Part shown: piece by piece, positions 46,119-57,206 of the stretch
Numbering within the stretch: position 1 is the first letter of the stretch
Layout: each line of letters begins with the position of its first letter
Assembly: GCA_033030425.1 (NCBI GenBank)
Contig: JAUFSD010000022.1
Coordinates: forward strand, 682,001 to 746,000
From: Verpa conica
Lineage: Eukaryota; Ascomycota; Pezizomycetes; Pezizales; Morchellaceae
DNA: 64,000 nt
Direction of reading: 5' to 3'
Translations under genes and position numbers: made by a program
The notes under the pieces: generated by a model
Databases searched by the model: none
What the model saw: only the letters and a program-made list of their open reading frames with translations
Told to the model about the DNA's origin: nothing

Positions 46119-48766
46119 ATGGCAAGGCTACGAGGACCCGTGTCCTACAAGTTTCGTATTATTGCCCTAGCTTTCGTCGCTGCCATCTACGTCCTCTACG
46201 TCACATTACCAGATTTCGGAGACGGAGACTCCGGCTTCAACAATCCACCTAGAAAAAAAGGAATCTTTGGGTTTTGGGGCAGAAGATCTAAATGGCCACG
46301 GAATACGATTCAATATCCATTTAAGGCCAGTGGACACGTTGCGGAGGACAGGGAGAAGGCGGATAAAGTGAAGCGTGCGATGCAGAGGACCTTTTGGAAA
46401 TACAAAGTGGGAGCTTGGGGCGAAGATGAAATCAAGCCAATATCAGGGCTTGGTCGTACAACAAGGTAGGCGGCCTTCACTTCCCCATGTGAGCCTTGTT
46501 GACAACAGTTGCAACTGGTTTAGGAATGGGTGGGCTGCTACAATTGTTGACACATTAACAACTACAGCTCTTATGGGATTGGAGGAGGAATTCAAGATGG
46601 TTGGTTTCTATTTTTTCTGCTATCAAGACAAGACAAGGTGGCTTAGAAGTTGATTAAAAATAGGAATTGAATTTCACTATCGAGGCTATCGATTTTAACA
46701 ATGCTATAGACCTCGTCGACCCTTTCGAGACAACCATCCGGCAAGTTTATATAAAGCCAATATTCAAGCTTACCACTAACCCTTTGATAGTTATCTTGGC
46801 GCTCTAGTATCAACTGTCGACCTTATAGACGCTGGCGTGCTTCCTAAAACCCTCGTTTCCCAGTATGATCGACATGCTGTGCTATCACAAGCCGTGTCAT
46901 TGGCCAATAAGCTTGCCCCTGGATTTGATTCTCCCACAGGGATGATATGGCCGAGGGTCAACTTTGCTACGAATAAAGGTTGCAGAGAGCATTTAGATCA
47001 GAGACCAATTCCAGGATTTGCCCATGCGACAATTGGGCCGGCTAGAGCGGGGAGTAATTGGTTAGAGAATAAGGTTCTCAGTAAGTTGACTGGGAAAGTA
47101 GAGTATGAAAGAAATGCCACGAGAGCTTGGATGTATGTTTGCCTTATTTTTAAGTATAAACTAATCTAGAAATTACTAATATTTTGTTTTTTTAGGCCTT
47201 TGGTGTGGAATAGGTTAATAGACACCCCTAAAAGATCTACCCAGAAATCTTGATTTACTAACATCCAACCTTACTTCTTAGATATGTCGAAGAATGGCCG
47301 GGGTTGATAGAGTAAGTCTATCTAGAGTACTTAAAGAATGGGTGTTTTCTGACTCATTATTTAAAGCTCGCCCATTGACATCGAAACTGGCGCACCTGTG
47401 GACCGACATAGAAGCTGGGGTGCAGGTCATGACTCGTATGTGGTTATCTCAAACAAATGATCTTGGCTTATCTGTAATATCTCAGCTGATCTTCGTTTGA
47501 AACAGCTATTATGAGGTTAGTCATTAAAACTATAGACGTTTTTAATATTTACTAATCTTCAAAAGTACCTCATCAAAGCTCATATACTAGCTCCCCATGA
47601 CCCAAACTCAGCAAAGTATAGAGATCGGTGGATACAAGCTGTCGAATCAACTATGAAAAACCTCATATCATGGTCAACTCCAGCAGAAGGGAAGGGAAAG
47701 GGCAAATTATTTCTTGCCCAGTGGAAAAACGGATGGCTCTTAAATGAAATGGGGCACCTCGCGTGCTTTGCAGGCGGGAACTTCTTACTAGGTGGTAAGT
47801 ATTTGGGTAGAGAAGATATAATACAATTCGGGCTCGATGTTATCGATGCATGTCACGAAACGTATGTCGGTAGCACCACTCGGATTGGGCCCGAATATTT
47901 CTCTTGGATACCCGCAGACACAGCTCCCAATGCGACTTATGAACCCCAACATGAAGGCCAACGCCAGCAACTGAGTAGTTTGGGCTATTGGATTACAGAT
48001 GCTCGGTGGATGCTCCGTCCAGAAACTGTAGAGTCATATTTTTACGCCTATAGAATCACAGGCAACAAAATATATCAAGAGTGGGCATGGGATGCATTCA
48101 AGTATGTTCTTTGTCCTCTCTTTTTTAAAAAAAAATGCACAGAAACTCCTTTTCGTTTCCTATCATAGGCTTCTTCCAATCTTCAAATATACTGATTCAG
48201 TGCCCTCAAGAGCATTTACCAACGCCGCAGAAACAGACTTTGGGTACGCTGAGGTCCAGGATGTCACTCAGCCTGCAGGACGAGATAATATTAAAGATAA
48301 GGCAGAGAGCTTTTGGGGAGGTGAGTTATCTACTTCTATTCCACGAACCAGCAGTCTTAGCTACAGGGTAAAATCATGTACTCTTGACCACCCGGAAAAT
48401 TTATGCAACATGATAACCCGCTTCGCTGCATCTCGCTGGTAGTTTTGATTTCGTACCCACATGACCGTTTATGCTGATTATATGTCCTCCTAATGCTGGG
48501 ATTGGGCGTTCTTGTTTGCAGCTGAGACATTAAAGTAAGTTACACATCCTGCTAACTACCCTCATTATTCCCACTACTGCCCTGCTTGGGGGTGTCTATA
48601 GCACCAACAAATCTACCTCCTTTCTATCCTTCAGCCACATAGTTAGAAGGGCTGACACTGGTGACTGCACACTAGATACCTTTACTTGACCTTCACGAGT
48701 GAGGACATAGCAAGCCTAGATGAATGGGTTTTCAGCACAGGTGGGTACTCAGACTTCTTCCAATGA
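46119..48766 (+). CDS. GH47 alpha-1,2-mannosidase, type II membrane protein
   Basis: My model has twelve exons: 46119-46465, 46509-46599, 46664-46740, 46791-47132, 47196-47213, 47282-47311, 47367-47435, 47506-47515, 47566-48101, 48169-48320, 48522-48534, 48676-48766; about 591 aa, all in phase. GH47 enzymes trim Man9 N-glycans in the ER/Golgi or act in ER-associated degradation. A single N-terminal signal anchor (FRIIALAFVAAIYVLYVTL) is followed by a basic stem. Family blocks: RNGWAATIVDTL, MGLEEEF, DPFETTIRYLGALVS, FDSPTGMIWPRVNF, IGPARAGSNWLENKVLSKLT, YVEEWPGLI, GAGHDSYYEYLIKAHI, HLACFAGGNFLLGGKYL, TRIGPEYFSWIP, VESYFYAYRITG, ESFWGAETLKYLYLTF and SLDEWVFST. It resembles the filamentous-fungal Mns1B-like clade. 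Oddities: DTLTTT replaces the usual DxLDT(L/M), the intron at 46741 is GC-AG, exon 8 is 10 nt, and the family's final EAHPF motif is not found; the given end is a read-through to the next stop. Confidence 0.85.
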
Positions 48767-50812
48767 TAGTAGAGTATTATTTTGGAATTTCAGTATCCTT
48801 TATTTCATTAGCCTATCTCTTAATCATTTGTTATATGCTTCTTCGACACATACCTTCTAGCGTCATCATGAGGTTTTCCATTGATGGTTAATCCCGTCCC
48901 GCTTTACGCTGTTGCTCCTTACCCTTCTTGCTCATGTCCTGTTTGTTGGGACCGGAAGCATTATTGAAAGCCTCCTCCTTCTTTTGCCCCATATTCCTAC
49001 CCTGGTACTAATAACCATGGCCCACTCCGAGGAGTACTATCTATCCCTTAATTAATGATTGACGGCTAATAATGATTCATAATCTAGAAGCACATCCATT
49101 CCGAGTAATGAGATGATTTATTACAGCTGATTTCGAGAATTACAGTAAGAAGTCCTTCGAAAATAGGTGAACTTATTAGAATTTTTACAGTTAAAATTTT
49201 ATTTAGGTACTTACCGTCGCTAGCAGCTCCTCTAATCGGGCAATATAGCTACCACATCTCAATCCATCATATTCCCTGAACTTAGGAGATACGTTACTTG
49301 ATGGACTAGCTTACTTCTGTACTGTGCTTGATTCTATCGCATTTCTGTTTGTTTTTTATTAGGCCCCTATCCTTAGACACTAGTGCATATACCTGCCTGT
49401 ATCCTTCCACGAATCGTGAAATTAACTTTGTATACTTAGAGATCTATGTTTCCCTTGGTTTCTTCTCCTATTCGTTTATAGGTTTCTTTTTAGGGAGGTT
49501 ATTTCCTAGATTATTTTTTGCTTATTTTAAATGCAGCGATAGAATTAAGTAAAAGACTGGGCCCAAACTTCCCGAAGACAGAGACAAAAATAGAACACAT
49601 AACAAGAAACGTGTAGATACACCAACATGTTGAACATTAGTGGCTATCCAAATACGAGTAGCAGCGTAGCGTTAACGAACCAGTGAAAAGAGAGCGCTGG
49701 CCCGTCTTGCAAGCTGCTTGATGATGAGACTTTTACTAACAATCTTACGCCTCGATCTTTTTCAATCCCTTCTCGTAACTAGTTAGCATGATAATTTTCC
49801 CTTGGTACCTAGATGCCCACAAGTCGTAACTCCAAATACCAGCCATTATTCCACGCTAGATAATCGGGATCCCCAGACTGTCGGTTCGGAGCCCCAATTA
49901 AAATTAGTTACGCTGCAAATACTGCATAGGATATAATTCTTCAGCCTCTAAAAGACAGAAAATAGTAATCCACTTCTTCTAAATAATATACGCTTCAGAT
50001 ACCGTGAATTACCACTCAAGGCTGAGAAGGAAATCATTTTTGATTATTTAGCGTGAGGGTACGTTTCATATTTTAGGGGCTCTCTAGTTCTACATAAGCT
50101 TATTTAACATATGCGGTAAAGAATGCTCTACTAAAGGGATTTAGGTACCTGAATTTATGGCAGAGTTTCTCCGAGCTCTGTTTCTGTGCTCCACAGTCGA
50201 CTGAAAAAACTTGATCGACTAGCGGCCGCGCGGAGCTAGGTGCAGATTGATAATGCAAATACATGGTTAGGATCGGAGTCATCATTTTTCCCTGTTTCGA
50301 TGATGTGTAGGAAGTTTCTCGAAGAAGTTTGTGAACGCAAGGGGTTAGCAGTTGGCGAGTGCATTGTTCTTTTCTTTCCGAAACGTCGAGCGATATTCGG
50401 GTTCGGGTGATCATTCTATTATTTACACCGCCAATACTGCTAGCTGATAATTATAAATTTGCCCACGTCCTATCACGGAGTAAGCCGAAATAGTTCTCTC
50501 ATTTTTACAAGCTATGCTCCTATGTAACGGTATAAATCTATGGGTCTGAGTTACGAGGCGTTCCAAGCGTATCCCGTGGCATCTGCAGAACAGACGGGAC
50601 CCGTATCTCCCCTCCCTGATGTACCCATGACGCGTCCTCATACCCTTATCCCTCTTTTATGCATGGCCTGTTGAATGCGACGTTGCATGACGGTCGGCAG
50701 TTTTCTGATCCACAACGCATACAGAAGAACCCCAGCAGCTGCACCACCTATGGTTTATTCAACCCCGCATTACGTCAGTGCATCGTTATTTATATTAAAG
50801 CTTTCGAGTTTT
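48767..50812. other. Spacer downstream of the mannosidase
   Basis: No gene recognised in 2 kb. The usual last mannosidase exon (EAHPF...) was looked for in the first 200 nt without success. Confidence 0.6.
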
Positions 50813-51979
50813 TCACAGTCTATGTGTGAGGAGGCGGAAACTTCTACCTATATGACCAGAATGTCCAATGGGAATCCCGTAATCATAAATCATCCCACCC
50901 AAGTCAAAAGCAGCGAACGCCCCAAGGCACACCCTTATCGGGATGCTGACTGGGATGAACATGATGTTCAACCTCATAGCCGGGTATACAATGGCGCATA
51001 GGGTGCCTATTTTTGAGGATGCAAATACTGTGAGAAACGCTTCGAGGACCATTTATCTACTCGCGTCAGGGAAGAAGTTTGGAAAAACAGGGGAGACCCT
51101 TCAAGCCAGACTCATTGGCTAGAAGAACAAAAAGTCATTGAAAGAACACTTCTTATTCGCCGCAGGGATCCCCCTTGTTTTTCCAAACCTCTTCCCTGAC
51201 CCGAGTAGTCTGAAAGTATTTTACTTTTACATACCCATTGTCATTAATGAAGTGCTACTCCCCATTGACCATGAAGATGCCCTCCTTAAAAGTTTTTTGT
51301 CCTCCTTTGTAAACCCGGCTTCAAATTTCTGTTTTATCTCTGTGGGTGGCATCTTCACGAAAGGATTTGTGGCCTTCTCATAGAAGCCTACAAATGTTTG
51401 TGCCATGACTCCGCCGACCAAAAAGCATGCAACAGTCACACGATTCCCATATAGTTGCACTAGAGCTGGTGCAAAGGCTTTGAAACCGGTATAGCAAAGA
51501 ATAAGATGTAAAAAGCCACCATGATTGAATTCTGAAGTCAATAAGGTCCACCACCGGAAAGATTCACCGGGGTTACCCCCAGCGAAATTACGGGCAACGA
51601 AGCTGAAATTTCGTTTCATTATATCAGATATACCGAGCCAGTAAGCTTTATCCGAGTGGAACTTTTGAATATAGTGGTTGTAGGCTTCCGGGGGCGGTCT
51701 CTTTCGGGGATCTACCCCTAAGGCCTCGCAAATCTCTTCTCGTGATACTGTCATCCTCACGACCTCATCAGAAATCGATAGAAGAAGGATCGGAATCGTT
51801 ATTGCGAGAAATAGCTTTGATAGGCCACTACCAGGCTCCTTGACTTTCGTTGGTGGGAGATCAGGAGGTACGTAATATCCCGGCTCTAGTTCAGGGGGAG
51901 GGGGTGTCGGAGGTTGTATAGAGCGCTGGGAAAAACGTGCATGAGATCTTTGTGAAGCTGTAGAAGAGTTTAACGCCAT
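50813..51979 (-). CDS. Rhomboid-family membrane protein, atypical active-site motif
   Basis: Two exons: 51979-51235 and 51039-50813, with a 195-nt intron in phase; 323 aa. The N-terminus is cytosolic-type and proline-rich (PPTPPPPELEPGYYVPPDLP). Hydrophobic segments include KLFLAITIPILLLSIS, FLHLILCYTGFKAFAPALVQ and VACFLVGGVMAQTFVGF. The rhomboid L1/TM2 landmarks are present: FRWWTLLTSEFNHGGFLHLI. The segment after the long loop, SWSMGSSTSLMTMG, sits where the catalytic GxSG is expected but reads GSST. The second exon (ASSKIGTLCAIVYPAMRLNI, FIPVSIPIR, FAAFDLGGMI, GHSGHIGR) matches the later helices, with a His in the HSGHIG position. Catalysis is therefore uncertain; it may be an inactive rhomboid-like protein. 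The ATG at 51979 was chosen because upstream in-frame codons encode unrelated sequence. Confidence 0.72.
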
Positions 51980-54900
51980 TTTCGATAGATGAAACCTAAG
52001 GCAAGTATTAAAGTGTGGTCGAAAGTATACCCATGATGGTACTGTGGGGACGCTGCGGAATGGGAATGATATTGGCCGAGAAAGGACTTTAACGCCCATA
52101 TACTGGTACTGTAACATGATTATATAAGTAATTGGGAACTTATAGAGACAAACGGGTCGCAGTGGAACTGGGGGCTGACTTTTTGTTGTTCGACGTTGGA
52201 TACCCAAGATTAGATGAATGTCGATTTGATAAAACTCATGATATGACTAAGCAAGCATCCTTGACGAAACCCACCCCACAAACTCTAGTCCGGCACTGTT
52301 TTTATACCCCCTACCCTCCATGCTAATTACTAGGTTGAGGGTCCTCAGAAGGTCATTAAAACACCATATATGATCCCCAAATATTTAGACTAAATGGCCA
52401 AGTTTTTGTAGGCAGCTGAATTACGCCTACTTTGGTGAGATACTGGTTACCTCTTGAAGGTCCAATAGATTTACTGGCAATCTTATATCATTTTTATTCC
52501 TATTATCTTCTCTTGTCGGCCGTACAAGAAGCCGTAAAATAAGATGGTAGAGCGTCTAAAGTGCTTGCCTAATAGGTACGATGCAAAGTGCCCTCTACTA
52601 GTATATCTAATTAGACCACCTTGCGTCAGGTATATACTTGTGAAAAGCTGGATATCATTAAACATCTAGTGCTAGCTCCAGTTGCTTAGAATTTTTCCAC
52701 GTGATCCCATCTGTTTTCTTGGCGTTCTAGATAACTTACTAATATGGCGATCATCCACTAGCAAAAGCTAAAAAATCTTTGTACCACTATCAAAAACTCT
52801 CAAGCTGGTAAAAGAATTAAATAACACAGAAACCCCGCACCGCATTATCTAAGTTAATTCAAGCCCGCAGTAACAGGGCTTATCATGTACTTGAGTAGTT
52901 AGGGCCATGGAATTTGAAGACACTAGGAAGAGAAAGATACATACTTGTACTAATATAAATGAGACCTGTATTTATTTATTTTTGCCATGACTTATGCAGC
53001 CCCACCCTGGCCTCAGAAAGTAAGGTCAAAAGGCGCACCAAGGCATAGCCTGGTGGGGGAGAATTGCCAAACTTCGGAACAGAGCAGTGTGAAGAATCCA
53101 GGCCCATTTATATGCATACCACCCACAACAAGTAGAAATATCGAGCTACAGCATTAGAACGATACGAGACCACAAGTATAGGTTTGCCTCAAATTTATTA
53201 CTGTACCTGTGAGGTCGGCTACCTCATCTAAGAAAAGCTTTCTTATGACCCACGCTATCAACAGCATGCACTATGATGAATATGGGTTGTTCCGGCAAGA
53301 GCTCACGATATACATCTTTCGGGTAGGCGTTCTAGCAATATTCCAGGCAGTAGAGAAATATTCCCTGGCAATCCGGCGCTGTCACCCGTGTCCCTCTCGA
53401 CTACAAGTTGACCCCAGGTAACAAATACATGTGGTATATGCACGGTTGCCAATGCTCGTGCGTCATTTGGCCCTGGGCCTGGGAGTCGAATTCGCACAGT
53501 TCGCACAGAGTTCGCACTATACTTACGTGATATATCTCTTTTGCACTGCCCTTTGGCGATCGATTGCGCAAGGCGGATAAAATAGACGAGTCAACCCCCC
53601 AGCCTAGACAATCATGATACTCTGATTTATTTAGCTGGTACATACCGAGGTCCTTCATCCAAAGGGCACACATTTATGACAGACGCCACCAGGCGAACTA
53701 ACCTTATCTAAATTTACCAGGTTTATATCATGTTAAACTCGCTAAGCAATGAGCCATGCTTGTCCTGTTACACAAACAAAAAACATTCGCTTGATTAAGC
53801 CCGATCTAGACAAACAGATCCTTAATGCATTACACGCTTCAACATCTCTCAATCGTAATGATCGAGTACAAGCCTGTACAGGGCTGGTATCTGTTGAAGA
53901 GGGTAACATGAGAAGTACCAATTTCGGTTGTTGTCCCATGGGGTGCCAGAGGTGGGCGGATGCGCGCATCGCTCGAAAGTATGAACTCCAGAAGATACCA
54001 TATGTAAGCACGCATGTTGCACTAACGCAAAGTACATACGAAAAACGTCTATGATGCGCTCATGGCATTTCTCCTTAGATTATTTATCGTGCAAGTGGAG
54101 TGCCTACTCTAGCCGTGCCTAGCTACATACTTGACGTGCAGTACCTATGCGTGATGGCCCGCCGCGCATGAGAAGGCGTAATAACATAGGAAGGAGTAAA
54201 GTAGCACTCATACCTAACGACATATGCAGCATCGGTACGCTTTGAGAAAGCCTTCGGGGAAACGGGGGGCAGTATCGTGGATGGACTTAGTTTTTTCTCC
54301 ATCCTCCTCGATCTCCCATCGATTTTACTTTACCTGATCCCATGATTTTACTCTCCAAGTATGCGTCTATATTCTGCATGCACTGCATAACAACCCTAGC
54401 TATCTAGACTGGTCCCCCGTCGGTCACCCCGAACGTGCCCCCCCTTCACCCCAAGATGGGACCAAGAAGTCCGACTTTGTCTGGATAGCAACCTGGAAGA
54501 GGAGGCAAGTAACGAATATGTAAAGACGGGAGCTGAAATTGGTAAACTAAATTTACCCTTCTGTACAATGATTACCAAAAGAGCTTAACTAGGGCTGCAG
54601 CTAGAGCTGCAACCCCCGTCAAAACATGAGGCTTTCTTGTTGATAACTTACCCGTACCCGCAACTACATACATAATCTGCGCTTTGGACCCACATATGGG
54701 GCTGCTGATGCGGGGGAAAAAAAAAGGGGGGGGGGGGGGCAGTAGGAGCTTGGAAATATGAGGTGTTACGATTTCGCCTCTAGGCATATAATTTTTTCTA
54801 ACTCAAGTTATGTTTTTGAAGCTCGTGACATCTGCCTGTTCACATCATACAAGTGCTAACTCCACTTTACCCGGTACGCTGGTACACTGGTACGGGCCCA

Positions 54901-57206
54901 AGAGTGTACTGGCGAATGCCAGGGCCAAAAAAAAAGCACGCAGTCCATTGTCCCCTTCTTTTCTTTTCCCTTCTCACGCGTGCCTCTCGAAGCCCCATCC
55001 CCGCATCACCCCGAAATGCATGGCGGCCGAGACGGGTTGTGCAGGGATCAATGATATGTTTCGGGAGACCGGTCTGTCCCGTCCAGTCAAGAGTTGATGA
55101 CCCCTTTCACCGGGATCGCTACTGAAGAAGATGGCATGGCATACATACATATATACCCATGGGTATGTGGGGATCGGCGGGGAAGCATGGGTTTTTTGAC
55201 CTTTCGATTCGCCCTTGTTATTCGGGCTGACCTCTTTTTCTTTTTCTTTCTTGTTTTATGTACCGTAGGGACTCAAATAATAAGGGCAGATGCTAGGATC
55301 CTAGTTAGTTTTGACCAGTCAAGAGGTCTAGAACTAGTGGTGGCGGGGGTCTCTAGCCAGTTGGAAAAAAGGGACTTTTGACATCCGCCTGGGCGGTCCG
55401 CTCAAGTTCCTACGGTACCTGGAGGCGTTCCATTAAGGATTTGAACCGTTTGGGCACCGTGCATACGGGGGGTGTTTTCGATATCATATCTAAATCTGCG
55501 CGAATTTCTTTTTGATTATTCTCTTTTTTTTTTTGAAGTGCTTGAGTTTTTTAAACACCTTTTTCCGCCGCCTTCTTTTCCGTTCATTTCTATCCTGTTC
55601 TTCGGTACAGGGGACCGCCCACTATCTTTTTGCATTGTTCTTTGGCCCTTATTTCTCGGTAGTTAGGAGGTATTTAGAGCCACTCATGTACTTACTATAT
55701 ATATATACTTTACCCGTAAGAATAATCTCGGCACCCGAGTTCCTACACTTTTAATTACAAATTTTTTATTGACACAAACCGAGACTATCATACAAGGTTT
55801 GGGCTCCCGAGGGTCTAGGTCGCCTAGTGACCGGAGTCTTCTACACAAGGATTTTATGGTATCATACACAGCTGAAACTAGGAACACCGATAAATTTCGT
55901 GTAGTTGTAGTAATATGTACACCTGCCAGTTGCTTACATGAAATAAGCACATATATACAAGAGAAAAGGTGGCTAAAGATACAAGCTTTTTCTTATTAAA
56001 TAAAAAACCACTTATTGAGATATAATGCTCGTTGATGTCCTTTGTACAGTATATTCGAGTCAATATGAACAGGAACACGAAATAAAAAAACTGTATTTTT
56101 TCCATAGCGCCGTACCAATTGCTAAACTAACTACCAAAGAATAAGAAAAGTAGATTGAGGGGTGGAGAATAAGAGAGATGTAATATCCCATGTTTCCCCA
56201 TCCAATGGCCAAGTGATTAGAGAAAGAAAAAAGAAACAGTATCAGCAGCGATAAAAGTCCATCGAGGTCATAGAACCAGATAAAGACATTACTAAAAAGG
56301 AAAAGGAATTAGAAGATAGGATTCAACAATAAAAAAAGCCATCTGGTATCGCTCTTTCGCCATCCCGTTTCCCCCATCCCACCGCTCAAGATCGAATGCA
56401 AACGCCCGACAAGTAAAAAGTCCCTAGAAAAAGCAAGAAAAGGGTGAAAAAGCAAAAACAAACATCCCTAAACCCCCCTGTTGTGATGAGTGAAGGTGTA
56501 GAAAAAAAAGGATAAGTAAAAAAAGAACCATGAAGCACCGATCCCAGTGAAAAATCCTGTCTCTCAAATGACACTACTCTGAAACCCCTGATGTCAAAAC
56601 TAACTAGAGATTGCGGTCCAGCCCAATGGGACTTTTATTTCTTTTTTCGGTCCCCTTTCTCCGTCTGTTGCTGCTGGCGGAAGGGAAGAGAAAACAGCCC
56701 CCCCCTTTACGTCCCTATCGCCCTCATACGCCACAAACCCGTGCAGGAATATGATGATCGTCTCCTCCCCACGCTGCACCACCGTCACCACACAGCTACC
56801 TTTCCCTGCCATCATTAATCGTTACACACGTTTCCTGATATGTCTAGTAGACGATGAACCAGACATGAGCATCAACAACCCTCGGAACATTTTTTGAGCC
56901 CGAAACAGGAACGTGCAAAAAAAAATGTACCAGAAGAAAAAAGAAAGAAAAAACTTCGGAGAAATCAAAATCCTCGCACCACCAGCCAGAAAGAGATAAA
57001 GAAACAGAAATACCTGCTATAAGCCCCGAAAATGATGTTACAAGCCAATAGAATGACGGAGAATATGGAGAGAAAAAATGTAGTAATGAAAGAAAAAAGA
57101 TTGTTTGAAAAGAAAACACAATATTGAGAAGTGAAATTAGAAGAGCTATAATAACTTCTGGTTACGTGTGCCGTACTATAGCAAGGATAAAGAATTGCTG
57201 GGGCTC
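51980..57206. other. Gene-poor 5.2-kb region
   Basis: The first few hundred bases are presumably the rhomboid gene promoter and the last ~1 kb (A-rich on the plus strand) may be the 3' UTR of the NDT80 factor. Between them no ORF has a recognisable domain or plausible exon partners. A 14-G run is at 54726-54739. Confidence 0.5.
54726..54739. repeat. 14-G homopolymer following an A run
   Basis: The tract is AAAAAAAAAA-like followed directly by 14 G. It has the same length as the run at 28649. Confidence 0.9.

Noticed and set aside
53460..53530. tRNA-like GTTCGAC/AATTCGACTCCC words
   Set aside because: No acceptor stem or anticodon arm could be drawn; short GTTCGCAC repeats explain the resemblance.
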